Shown one piece after another: positions 1 to 7,872 of a stretch of 10,234 nucleotides of DNA. The notes below the pieces were generated by a model, which worked only from the letters and a program-made list of their open reading frames with translations, did no database searches and was not told the DNA's origin. Numbering within the stretch: position 1 is the first letter of the stretch; each line of letters begins with the position of its first letter. The stretch covers positions 1-10,234 of the forward strand of contig CAZKXM010000066.1 in the NCBI GenBank assembly GCA_964556785.1, in the 5' to 3' direction. Source of the DNA: CAG-1031 sp964556785 (lineage in GTDB: Bacteria > Bacteroidota > Bacteroidia > Bacteroidales > Muribaculaceae). A program made the position numbers and the translations under genes.

Positions 1-162
1 GGCGTTCTGCATCAGCACACGCAGGCGCGGGTTGGTGTCGGGGTCGGGACCTCCGGCCTTGGCGGCGATGGTGATTTCCTTGCCTATGCGGGTGAATGTT
101 CGCGACATGTTGCCCCAGCGCTTGAGCTTGCGGGCTTTACGATATTCAAATGCTCTTCCCAT
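1..162 (-). CDS. yebC: YebC/PmpR (TACO1) family protein, N-terminal fragment
   Basis: The reverse strand from the ATG at 162 gives 54 residues and runs off the left edge in frame. The start MGRAFEYRKARKLKRWGNMS, followed by a segment containing FTRIGKEITIAAKAGG, is the conserved N-terminus of the YebC/PmpR/TACO1 family. Family members are about 240 residues, so roughly three quarters is missing. These are cytosolic proteins, described either as transcriptional regulators or as ribosome-associated factors that help translation through difficult sequences; the sequence cannot say which role applies here. The start sits 70 bp after the pheT stop. That gap (163-232) shows no TAnnTTTG element and no convincing terminator, so co-transcription with pheT is likely. 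Family assignment is firm because the N-terminal signature is highly conserved. Confidence 0.93.
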   Translation of the reverse strand, partial: MGRAFEYRKARKLKRWGNMSRTFTRIGKEITIAAKAGGPDPDTNPRLRVLMQNA

Positions 163-232
163 TGGGTGTGTAAAATGGTTTACCGGGTTTTTATTATCAG
201 ATTTTGTTGATTGATCAGAGAGATCAGGGGGA

Positions 233-2707
233 TCAGCGCAGCTCGGCGCCAAGCTGAGAGCGGAGCGAGGCTATGATTTTGTTCATCACGGCTTCGATCT
301 GCTTGTCCTGAAGGGTTTTCTCGTCGTCCTGAAGGGTCATGGTGATGGCATAGCTCTTTTTGCCCTCGGGGAGCTTGTTGCCTTCATAAACGTCGAAGAG
401 CTCTACCGAACGCAGCATTTTGCCACCGGCGCGGCGCACGCATTCCTCAACGCGGGCCATGCTGACATCGGTGTCGAGCAGCAGGGCGAGGTCGCGCTTG
501 ACCGGTAGGGTTTTGGGCAGGGGAGTGTAGCTGACGGTGCGGCTCAGGGCCATGCTCACAAGATCGTGCCACATCAGTTCGGCGAACATCACGGGCTGTT
601 TGATGTCGAACGCCTTGAGCACGCCCGGGGCTACGATGCCGAGGGTGGCGAGATGCTTGCCGCTGCGTGTGGCGATGTCGAGCGAGGCCGACAGAAGCGG
701 GTGGGAGCCCTGTTTCCATGTGATTTCACGGTCGGTGATGCCCATGCGTGTGAGCACATTGATCACGGCGGCCTTAAGGTCGAAGAAGGTTGCTTCGACG
801 GCCTGACGCGCCCAGTTGCCGGGCTGCATGGCGCCGGTGAGCCAGATGGCCAGGCGCGGACCCTCGGAGTAGGGCGCCAGAGGATTGTCAATCGTTTCCT
901 CGAGCTCGGGATTGCGGAAGTAGACGTTGCCGATCTCGTAAAGACGCAGGTTTTCGAGCTTGCGGTTCACGTTGTGGGCAATCGTTTCAAGGCCACCGTA
1001 GAGCAGGGTCTGGCGCATCACACACAGATCGTTGCTGAGCGGGTTGAGGAGCCTTACGCAGTTTTCGAGCGGATACTCGGGATTGCCGGCATAGTAGCTC
1101 TCGGCTGTGAGCGAATTGTTGAGGATTTCGTTGAATCCTTCGGCGGTGAGCTGTTCGGAGATGAGGTTGCGCAGGGCGATGTCGTCGTCGGTGAAGGTGC
1201 GGAACGACAGGCATGCGTTAAGGCGGTCGGTGAGCTCGACATTGTTGTAGCCGTAGATGCGGAGAATATCCTCGATCACGTCGCAGTCGCGGCGCACGTC
1301 GACTCTGTAGGTCGGTACGGCAAGCTCCATCACGCCCTTGTCGGTGCGGCTCACAACGGCTATCTCCAGCAGACGCAGAATCTTGTCGACCATCTCGGCC
1401 GGAATCTCCTTTCCGATCAGCGAGTTGATGCGCTCATAGCTCAGGCTCACGGGATAGGGCTCGACAACATCGGGATAGATGTCGACAACCGGACCGCAGA
1501 TTTCGCCGCCGGCAAGCTCCTTGACCATCAGGGCGGCGAGCTTGAGCACATAGAGGCAGCCGTTGGGGTCGACACCGCGCTCGAAGCGGAACGATGAGTC
1601 GGTGTTGAGGCCATGGCGGCGCGCCGTCTTGCGCACGCTGGTGGGGTTGAAGCAGGCGCTTTCAAGGAAAATATCGGTAGTTGTGTCGGTGACTCCTGAG
1701 TCGAGGCCACCGAACACACCGGCCATACACATAGGCTCGCGGGCATTGCAGATCATCAGGTCGCGCTCGTCGAGCTTGCGTTCCACACCATCGAGGGTTG
1801 TGAATTCGGTGCCTGCCTTGCAGGTTTTCACCACAATCTCGTTGCCCTCGATCTTGCTCAGGTCGAAGCAGTGGAGCGGTTGCCCCATGGCATGGAGCAG
1901 ATAGTTGGTGATGTCAACAATATTATTGATCGGGCGCAGGCCGATTGAGGTCAAGCGGTTGCGCAGCCATTCGGGGCTTTCCTGAACCTTGACGCCGCGG
2001 ATTGTCACTCCGGCATAGCGGGTACACGCTTCGGTGTTCTCAATCTTGACGGGAATGCCTCCGTCGGGACGGTCGAGGCTGAAACCTTCAACCGACGGGC
2101 GGGTGAGGGTGCCCTCAACGGCATGAACTGCCAGCCATGCCGAAAGATCGCGGGCAACGCCGTAGTGGCTTGCTGCGTCGATGCGGTTTGGCGTCAGGTC
2201 AACCTCGAGGATATAGTCGGAAGTGAGGCCGTAAAATTCGGCTGCGGGTGTCCCGGGCTTGGGGGCTTTAGGGTCGGTGATGACGATGATGCCGTCGTGA
2301 GATGAGCCGACGCCGATTTCGTCTTCGGCGCAGATCATGCCAAACGATTCCACGCCGCGGATTTTCGACTTCTTTATGCGGAATTCCTTGTCGCCGTCGT
2401 AGAGCGTTGTGCCGACGGTTGCCACGACAACGGTCTGCCCGGCGGCAACATTTGGCGCGCCACACACGATCTGCACCGGCTCCTCGCCGCCGAGATCCAC
2501 TGTTGTGATGTGAAGATGGTCGCTGTCAGGGTGGTCGACACACGTGAGCACTTTGCCGATCACAATGCCGCGAAGACCACCGCGAATCGACTCAACCTCC
2601 TCCACGCCTCCGGTTTCGAGGCCGATTGACGTTAGAGCCGCCGCAAGATCTTCGGGCGAAAGGTCAAAGTTGATATATTCTTTGAGCCAGTTGTATGAAA
2701 TGTTCAT
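233..2707 (-). CDS. pheT: Phenylalanine--tRNA ligase beta subunit
   Basis: This is a complete 824-residue beta chain of the alpha2-beta2 cytosolic enzyme that charges tRNA-Phe; about 800 residues is the usual bacterial length. It opens with MNISYNWLKEYI, typical of PheT. Residues about 40-150 form the EMAP-II-like tRNA-binding OB fold (GIVIGKVLTCVDHPDSDHL, then VCGAPNV and KIRGVESFGMICAEDEIG). Residues about 215-395 are the B3/4 editing domain (SIGLRPINNIVDITNYLLH, then FRFERGVD). Residues about 420-488 are the B5 DNA-binding-like fold, ending DVIEDILRIYGYNNV. Residues about 490-715 are the inactive synthetase-like core. Residues about 730-824 are the C-terminal FDX-ACB anticodon-binding domain (LPVKRDLALLLD). 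No frameshift or missing domain is seen. The catalytic alpha subunit gene pheS is not in the window, as is common in Bacteroidetes. The start follows a -7 element by about 20 bp and has no Shine-Dalgarno sequence. Confidence 0.98.
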   Translation of the reverse strand: MNISYNWLKEYINFDLSPEDLAAALTSIGLETGGVEEVESIRGGLRGIVIGKVLTCVDHPDSDHLHITTVDLGGEEPVQIVCGAPNVAAGQTVVVATVGTTLYDGDKEFRIKKSKIRGVESFGMICAEDEIGVGSSHDGIIVITDPKAPKPGTPAAEFYGLTSDYILEVDLTPNRIDAASHYGVARDLSAWLAVHAVEGTLTRPSVEGFSLDRPDGGIPVKIENTEACTRYAGVTIRGVKVQESPEWLRNRLTSIGLRPINNIVDITNYLLHAMGQPLHCFDLSKIEGNEIVVKTCKAGTEFTTLDGVERKLDERDLMICNAREPMCMAGVFGGLDSGVTDTTTDIFLESACFNPTSVRKTARRHGLNTDSSFRFERGVDPNGCLYVLKLAALMVKELAGGEICGPVVDIYPDVVEPYPVSLSYERINSLIGKEIPAEMVDKILRLLEIAVVSRTDKGVMELAVPTYRVDVRRDCDVIEDILRIYGYNNVELTDRLNACLSFRTFTDDDIALRNLISEQLTAEGFNEILNNSLTAESYYAGNPEYPLENCVRLLNPLSNDLCVMRQTLLYGGLETIAHNVNRKLENLRLYEIGNVYFRNPELEETIDNPLAPYSEGPRLAIWLTGAMQPGNWARQAVEATFFDLKAAVINVLTRMGITDREITWKQGSHPLLSASLDIATRSGKHLATLGIVAPGVLKAFDIKQPVMFAELMWHDLVSMALSRTVSYTPLPKTLPVKRDLALLLDTDVSMARVEECVRRAGGKMLRSVELFDVYEGNKLPEGKKSYAITMTLQDDEKTLQDKQIEAVMNKIIASLRSQLGAELR

Positions 2708-2717
2708 TTCGCGAAAT
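2706..2717. repeat. 12-bp perfect palindrome over the pheT start codon
   Basis: ATTTCGCGAAAT is its own reverse complement, and its left edge overlaps the last two bases of the pheT initiation codon (2705-2707 on the minus strand). It lies between the predicted transcription start and the start codon. It could be an operator or a small initiation-region hairpin, or chance in an AT-rich leader. No function is established from the sequence. Confidence 0.4.
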
Positions 2718-2726
2718 ATTTACCCG

Positions 2727-2734
2727 CAAATTTA
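2727..2734 (-). promoter_or_regulatory. Predicted -7 promoter element for pheT
   Basis: The minus strand reads TAAATTTG, an exact match to the Bacteroidetes primary-sigma -7 consensus TAnnTTTG. It lies about 20 bp upstream of the pheT ATG, implying a leader of only about 14 nt. No clear -33 TTTG is present at the usual spacing, so the call rests on the -7 match and its position. Confidence 0.5.
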
Positions 2735-2771
2735 AGCATTTTTCAGCAAAATCATTCAGTTGCGCAAGGGT

Positions 2772-2819
2772 AAAAATCAAGGCGGCTGACGCATCGTGAT
2801 GATCGACGCGCTCGCCGCC
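2772..2819 (-). terminator. Rho-independent-type terminator after the short Omp28-family gene
   Basis: On the minus strand, GGCGGC pairs with GCCGCC at the base of the hairpin (2781-2819). Interrupted inner pairing (GCG with CGC, and CGA with TCG) surrounds an AT-rich loop. The stem is followed on the minus strand by TTGATTTTT, a U-rich tail in RNA. It sits about 35 bp past the stop of the gene at 2855-3853 and just upstream of the pheT promoter, separating the two transcription units. Confidence 0.6.
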
Positions 2820-2854
2820 CCGTTATGATGGGCTGTCAGCCGGATGCTCCGTGA

Positions 2855-3853
2855 TCACTTCACAAGGAGCTTGCCCGACTTGCCGGCACCGCTTACAATG
2901 TAAAGACCGGGATTGAGGTTTGAATTGACAATCCGGCGACCGTCGACTGTGAACACGCTCACACCGTCGGCCGATCCGTTGATCATCGCTGTGCCGCCAA
3001 CGAGGCTTACGGTTGACTGAATGTCGGCGTCGATGCCGTCGATCCCTGCATTGGGATCGTAGAAATAGCCCGAAGTCTCGGCGTTGTGAACCAGATTGGC
3101 CATGACGTTGCTGCGGGTGAGAGGCTGGTTGACGAATGCAATCACGTAGACGCGCTCGGTGTTCCATGCTTCGGGAAGCACGAGTTCGTAGTCAGTGGTG
3201 CTCTTGTTGTCGGTCCACACTATCTCATCGCCCATGATATTGGTGAGGCTTTGGCGATACACATGGTTGTGGCCGTGGGTGTTGCTTCCTGCCTGACCGC
3301 GTTCGGCATAAACGCCGTTTTCAACCACCTGCACTGTGAGCAGCGCATCGGCGGGAAGATCCTCGTTGCGCTCGAGGTTGACTGTGGCGCGGATGCGGCG
3401 GGTGACGGGGTTGTAGAGCATATCGATGCCTATGTTGACATTTGCCTCCACGCCGGCAACCTGATCGAAGTTGCTGCTGATGATGGCGCCGCCGGCTGTG
3501 GCGTTGGTGTAGCCGATGCCAACGGGGAGCTCAGATGTGCCCGACTGTTGGTCGTAGAACGGCTCACGGCTGATCAGAGCCATCGGGGCGCCACTGATGC
3601 CATACTGCAGCAGCTCCTTACTGTCGTCGACAGTGAGCTCATCGGTGCCGAAGCCAACATGGTGGGCAACCCACACAATGTCGTTGCGCCCCTTGGTGGC
3701 CACCTCGAGAGTTTTGTCGCCGGCCGGGCAGTTCTGGCAGAGAATGGTTGTGAACTGCTCCAGAAGCACCTTGCGGGGCCATGTTTCGGCTGCGGCCTCA
3801 ATGCTCGCTGTCAGGGCAAGTGCGGCCAATGGGAGAAGGTAGAATTTCTTCAT
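2855..3853 (-). CDS. Exported Omp28-family protein with CxxC motif and a T9SS-like tail
   Basis: This 332-residue protein has a Sec signal peptide (MKKFYLLPLAALALTASIEA, cleavage near residue 20-22). Residues about 27-260 match the Omp28-related family of Bacteroidetes, which has a thioredoxin-like N-terminal fold. VLLEQFTTILCQNCPAG carries Cys39 and Cys42 in a CxxC motif, and GISGAP (Pro90) sits where the cis-proline loop would be. The later HNHVYRQSLTNIMGDE (from His195) matches the HNH-type motif shared with the larger paralogue at 7873-9564. Residues about 295-332 (VSVFTVDGRRIV, then NPGLYIVSG and KLLVK) resemble a short Por/T9SS sorting tail. It is expected at the outer membrane or outside the cell. 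Family members were named outer membrane proteins, but a beta-barrel is not evident here. A redox role is inferred from CxxC; the cysteines could be structural. It has its own promoter and terminator. Confidence 0.82.
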   Translation of the reverse strand: MKKFYLLPLAALALTASIEAAAETWPRKVLLEQFTTILCQNCPAGDKTLEVATKGRNDIVWVAHHVGFGTDELTVDDSKELLQYGISGAPMALISREPFYDQQSGTSELPVGIGYTNATAGGAIISSNFDQVAGVEANVNIGIDMLYNPVTRRIRATVNLERNEDLPADALLTVQVVENGVYAERGQAGSNTHGHNHVYRQSLTNIMGDEIVWTDNKSTTDYELVLPEAWNTERVYVIAFVNQPLTRSNVMANLVHNAETSGYFYDPNAGIDGIDADIQSTVSLVGGTAMINGSADGVSVFTVDGRRIVNSNLNPGLYIVSGAGKSGKLLVK

Positions 3854-3895
3854 TGTTAGATAGACAGTTTCAGGTTAAGATAATATAGAGATTCA

Positions 3896-3903
3896 CAAAA
3901 GTA
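3896..3903 (-). promoter_or_regulatory. Predicted -7 promoter element for the short Omp28-family gene
   Basis: The minus strand reads TACTTTTG, an exact TAnnTTTG match, 42 bp upstream of the ATG at 3853. This leaves an AT-rich leader of about 36 nt. There is no good -33 TTTG. It lies downstream of the GH85 terminator, so this gene probably forms its own transcription unit. Confidence 0.5.
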
Positions 3904-3956
3904 TGTAATAAAACCGATTTACCGAGTGCCCCATCATATTTTTAACCATAATTACG

Positions 3957-3996
3957 AATAAACGCCGACAGGCCGCCCCGGCGGGGGCAGCCTGTC
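3957..3996 (-). terminator. Strong hairpin terminator after the GH85 gene
   Basis: GACAGGC at 3967-3973 pairs perfectly with GCCTGTC at 3990-3996. After one mismatch there are five further GC pairs and a 4-base GC-rich loop. On the minus strand it is followed by GGCGTTTATT, a short T-rich run. It starts about 26 bp after the GH85 stop codon and probably ends the two-gene operon. Confidence 0.65.
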
Positions 3997-4022
3997 TGTC
4001 AGAATGATTTTGCGGGTGCGGA

Positions 4023-7000
4023 TTAGCGGCGAACCACTTTGGCGGTGCCGAGCAAGCGGCCCTCTGACTCTACTGTGAGCAGATAGAGTCCGCTTTCAAC
4101 CGAGGGATAAACCTTAAGCCCCTCACCTGCTGCAGCGTTGAAGCTGTTGGCCAGCAGACGGCGACCGTCGAGGGTGAATAGCGACACTGTCAGCTGGCCC
4201 TCTTCGGGTGCTGTGACGGTTATCTCGGTCTCGAAGGGCGAGGGAGCCACGCTGAGGGTGGCGGGTGCGCCGACAACCTCTTCAAGGCCTGTGTGCTTGA
4301 ACTGCAGGAGCATGTCGCGGGAATCCTCGCCATACTCGTTTGAGAGTGTCAGGCGCACGGGGAATCCGTCGGGGAACAGGCTCACGAGCGAGTGATTGTT
4401 GTATTCAAGCTTGGCTGTGCCGCCGTCGGCATTGTCGGTGCTTTCCTTAACCACTCCGCCGGGGGTGAGCCAGGTTGCTTTCGAGGTGAGCTTGAACGCA
4501 TCGCCCTTGACAAACGGGCAGCCTGTGCAGAATTCAGGTGTGCGCCACTGGAGTTTGCCCTGACCTTCAACTTCGGTTTCCTCATAGTTGATTATGCCGG
4601 CTTTGAAATCGGAGCTGCCGTGGTTGGCAAACATGCCCTTGGTGCCGGGTTCGTCTTCGAAGGTGAAGTAGCCGGTGAGTTCGGCGGGAATGTTGGCGGG
4701 ATCGAAGTCGCCCATGGCGGCTTTCACACCCTCTTCGTCGAGAGCTTTGTCCCAAACCATGAGGTTGTCAACGTTTCCGCGAACCGATCCGGTTTTGTGG
4801 AGGTAGCCGCCAACAGCGATGGTGAAGGTGTTCTTCCAGCCCCATGGCAGGCCGACGAACTGGGGATCGCCTGACTGTACGGCATCGCCGAGGCTCCACG
4901 ATGTGATGGCCTGACGCTCGCCGTTGACAAACAGGGCGGGGCGAACCTTGCCTTCATCGTTCATTTCGAACACATAGGTGATGTGCTGCCATACGCCCGG
5001 AATCAGACGCATGCCGTCAAACCGGTAAGAAGCGTTCTTGTCGTTTGCCATGCGGATGGTGAAGGCGTCGCTGTTGCCGTTTTCGGTGAGAGTGTGCCAG
5101 AACCATCCCCAGTGGTTGACAGCCCAGGGATCGCCTTTGTAGCGGATGTTGAGCATGTGGATTGATTTCGACTTGAACGATTCAGGCTTGAACCAGAAGC
5201 TCACGCTGAACGACTTCTTGCCGTCGACGCTGCTGCCCTGGCTCTCGAAACCAACGGCATTGTCGCCGATCCTGACACCGCGCGAAAGAGCGGCATTGCC
5301 GGTGGCTGCCTCATAGCTGAGCAGGGCCTCGGTCTTGTCGAAAAGGAACGGGGTGGAGACGCCGTCGCCTGAAACACTGTTTGACGCTGTCACGCCGGTG
5401 ATCTGAGGAACGTCGCCGGTCGATTCTTCAGAGATCTGTATAAATCCCTTGAGCTCGCGGGTGGCCCTGACGCGACCGTCGGTGCCGGCTTCCATGCCGT
5501 CGACAATCAGGTTGTAGAGGCCTGCCTCGGGAAGCGATGCGGTGATGCCGGCAGCGTTTGAGGCTGTCTTGACAACATTGCCCTTGCCGTCGGTGATCTG
5601 CCACGAGGCTGTTTCGTGGAGAGGATCGGCATAACCGGCTGTAAAGCTCTCGCCGGGCTTGATCACACTCTTGGAGATTGCGATTTCATCGCTGTATTCA
5701 AGCACGTTGGAGATGGCCTGATATTCACCCCATGCTATGGGGCTCTCGTTTTCATGGTTAAGGGCGAGAGCGCTTACGCCGAAACGAACGCGCATGTTGC
5801 CGTCAGAAGCGAAGGGAGCTGAATAAACCAGCGCTGCCCACGAGGTTGTCATTCCCATCAGCACGGGGTTGCCACCCTCCTGCTGAGCGTAGATCTTGAA
5901 AAGCGAGGTGTTGACATCGGTGTTGTAGCAAACTTCGTTACCCTTGTTGTTGGGCATGTTGAAGATGATCTTGCCGTCGAATCCGTTGTGGCGGGCGCAG
6001 AGCACCTCCGACTTCTCGATAACCGGAGTGGCCACGGCTGCCTTCATTGCTGAGGGGCGCTTGATGGAGAATTCGCCCAGACGGATGTCGAGATTGTCGG
6101 CGTTGCGGAAGTGGAGCGCAATCATTGCAACCTCGCTGCCGGCGGGAATGCGGATCTCGTCGCCTACGGTGAAGGTCTTTTCAACCCACATGCCGGGTGC
6201 GGGTGTCTCACCGCCGCCCATAAACTTCATGTCGGTTTGCGAAACCGGCTGATCTTCAGCGCCCTTGAGCGACATGGCGATGAAGCCGGTGGCCGAACCG
6301 TTGACAAGTTTGTAACGGAATGTCACCTCGTCGCCCTTCTGCAGGGCAAATTCGGTTTTGAACAGGTGGAGGAACTCATCGTCAGATGTGCCGAACACTC
6401 TCACGGTCGAGCCGCCCATCCAGGCGTCGTCCCACACATATTCAGCATCAAGTCCTTTCAGAGGAACGTCGGAAGCGTTGCGGCCGAGGAACTTCGAGGA
6501 GAACCACCACGCCCATGTGGGCAGATAGTCCTGCATGGCGATGTTGAACCACTCAGAGTCGTGCTGGCGCACACCCTTGTAGTTGAAGAACTTGCCGTTG
6601 CCGAGGTTGAAGTAGCTGATGAACGGCTCTTCAGAGAGATCCCACTTAAGGGCCGAGCGGGCCGACATGAGCTTCGACATTCCGAAGAAAGAGGTGTTTT
6701 CTGACGAATAGTCGATCGAGTTGTTGACGCGGGGGGTGGTGATAGGGTTACGGGTGTGACCGGTAAACCACTTCTCGGCGCGCTTGATGTAGGTGCGCAT
6801 GCGCTTCTCGGGCGAAGAACCCTGCTCGCCGCGGCCCTCGTAGAGCATGCTCTCCGAGTGTGCTCCCCAAAGACCGATCGACAGCGGATACTTGACCAGC
6901 AGGGGCCACACCGAAGGATTGGCGTTGTTCGGCTCGCGGCCCTGCATGTTGATGCCGCAGTAAAGGTCGAGCGGCGAACGCTTGCATGCTTCGGCTGTGG

Positions 7001-7820
7001 CCACAGAGTTTTCGAGCAGTGACTGCGAATTCCAGTTGTAGTTGAAAAAGAGCGATGTGCGCACATTGTCGCCGTAGCCCCACACCTCCTTGTTGTGACG
7101 GCCCAGGCCGCGGTCAAAGGTGATGTTGCCGGTGGCGTTCGTACCGTCATACCAGATGAACTCCGTCAGAGGATTGACGGGCTTCATGATCCTGACGGCA
7201 TCAGAGTGAAGGTTTGACAGGCCTGTGACGAGATTCATGTCGCAGGCAAACTCAGAGTTGTAGCCGATACCGTCAACTCCGTAGTAGAGCAGGAAGTCGG
7301 TGAGCTTCTCGGCGCCTACCTCAACAAGCTTTGTCAGGCTATTATACCATGCCTGGGAGATGTTTCCCCAGGGCACCGAAGCCACGCAGCTCACGGCAAC
7401 GCCGTTTTTATGAGCCACGTCGATAAATCCGGCGGGAACTCTGACAAGGGTGGTCGACCAGTTGCCGTAGTGGGTAACATACGACCACATGGGGAACACC
7501 TCGCTGTCAAACGAGCCGTCGGGCAGTGCGTTAAAGCTTTCGGAATTTATAGGAACCCAATAGATGAGTTTCTTATCGTTTTCGTCGGTAAAATTGGGGT
7601 TGATCTGGGTAGCGGTGTTGCGGAAGCGCTGTTTGGGCTTCACGCGCGAAATGAAGAAATTGTCGTCGTCCGACCATTTCTGTCCTTTCTCCCATTTTTC
7701 AAGAGCAGCGGGAAACTCCGTGCCTTTGGTGCCCCAGTCCACATAATTGCTCCTGATCTGCTGAGCCGATGCGGCCATAGGAATCAGGGCAAGAAGGGTT
7801 AAATACTGTTTTGCTTTCAT
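4023..7820 (-). CDS. Secreted GH85 endo-beta-N-acetylglucosaminidase, multi-domain, with T9SS-type tail
   Basis: The predicted product has 1265 residues. I start it at the ATG ending at 7820 because that gives a clean signal peptide (MKAKQYLTLLALIPMAASA, then QQ). A further in-frame ATG at 7883 would add 21 non-signal residues and overlap the preceding gene. GH85 enzymes hydrolyse the GlcNAc-beta-1,4-GlcNAc core of N-glycans. Residues about 25-450 are the GH85 barrel: IDVAHKNGVAV (from 134), then YYGVDGIGYNSEF with Asn188 and Glu190 matching the family's catalytic Asn-x-Glu, then WYD at 223-225. DDAWMGGSTVRVFG (464-477) begins the beta-sandwich usually attached to GH85. Residues about 594-709 look fibronectin-III-like, 714-799 Ig-like, 824-1034 LamG-like (SFSVSFWFKP, then VNGERQ and VDNLMVWDKAL), and 1102-1177 PKD-like. 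The tail at 1187-1265 (VSLFTLDGRRLL, then SGLYLLTVES and TAKVVRR) fits a T9SS type A sorting domain. CTGC at 1098-1101 is an extra CxxC. It is downstream of, and probably co-transcribed with, the larger Omp28-family gene. Confidence 0.88.
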   Translation of the reverse strand: MKAKQYLTLLALIPMAASAQQIRSNYVDWGTKGTEFPAALEKWEKGQKWSDDDNFFISRVKPKQRFRNTATQINPNFTDENDKKLIYWVPINSESFNALPDGSFDSEVFPMWSYVTHYGNWSTTLVRVPAGFIDVAHKNGVAVSCVASVPWGNISQAWYNSLTKLVEVGAEKLTDFLLYYGVDGIGYNSEFACDMNLVTGLSNLHSDAVRIMKPVNPLTEFIWYDGTNATGNITFDRGLGRHNKEVWGYGDNVRTSLFFNYNWNSQSLLENSVATAEACKRSPLDLYCGINMQGREPNNANPSVWPLLVKYPLSIGLWGAHSESMLYEGRGEQGSSPEKRMRTYIKRAEKWFTGHTRNPITTPRVNNSIDYSSENTSFFGMSKLMSARSALKWDLSEEPFISYFNLGNGKFFNYKGVRQHDSEWFNIAMQDYLPTWAWWFSSKFLGRNASDVPLKGLDAEYVWDDAWMGGSTVRVFGTSDDEFLHLFKTEFALQKGDEVTFRYKLVNGSATGFIAMSLKGAEDQPVSQTDMKFMGGGETPAPGMWVEKTFTVGDEIRIPAGSEVAMIALHFRNADNLDIRLGEFSIKRPSAMKAAVATPVIEKSEVLCARHNGFDGKIIFNMPNNKGNEVCYNTDVNTSLFKIYAQQEGGNPVLMGMTTSWAALVYSAPFASDGNMRVRFGVSALALNHENESPIAWGEYQAISNVLEYSDEIAISKSVIKPGESFTAGYADPLHETASWQITDGKGNVVKTASNAAGITASLPEAGLYNLIVDGMEAGTDGRVRATRELKGFIQISEESTGDVPQITGVTASNSVSGDGVSTPFLFDKTEALLSYEAATGNAALSRGVRIGDNAVGFESQGSSVDGKKSFSVSFWFKPESFKSKSIHMLNIRYKGDPWAVNHWGWFWHTLTENGNSDAFTIRMANDKNASYRFDGMRLIPGVWQHITYVFEMNDEGKVRPALFVNGERQAITSWSLGDAVQSGDPQFVGLPWGWKNTFTIAVGGYLHKTGSVRGNVDNLMVWDKALDEEGVKAAMGDFDPANIPAELTGYFTFEDEPGTKGMFANHGSSDFKAGIINYEETEVEGQGKLQWRTPEFCTGCPFVKGDAFKLTSKATWLTPGGVVKESTDNADGGTAKLEYNNHSLVSLFPDGFPVRLTLSNEYGEDSRDMLLQFKHTGLEEVVGAPATLSVAPSPFETEITVTAPEEGQLTVSLFTLDGRRLLANSFNAAAGEGLKVYPSVESGLYLLTVESEGRLLGTAKVVRR

Positions 7821-7872
7821 TTGGAATGAATGAGTGTGTGTCAGTGTCTTTTTTATGTGTATTGATTGATGA

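Noticed and set aside
32..214. A 60-residue plus-strand open frame at the left edge
   Set aside because: It is antisense to the yebC N-terminus and the yebC-pheT gap, with no domain similarity or promoter.
163..232. A possible terminator between pheT and yebC
   Set aside because: Only short TGATC repeats that could pair weakly are visible, without a stable GC stem or a U-tract, so I treat the genes as one transcription unit.
566..1597. A 343-residue open frame on the plus strand, antisense to pheT
   Set aside because: It lies wholly inside pheT, whose protein is conserved along its full length. The translation is low in domain signal and reflects GC-rich codon bias on the opposite strand.
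3086..3859. A 257-residue open frame on the plus strand, antisense to the short Omp28-family gene
   Set aside because: The opposite frame has a signal peptide, a CxxC motif and a sorting-like tail. This frame has no recognisable domain or promoter and is a shadow.
6458..7150. A 230-residue minus-strand open frame inside the GH85 gene
   Set aside because: It overlaps the GH85 catalytic region in another frame and is Arg/Ser/Thr-rich in the way shadow frames of GC-rich genes usually are.
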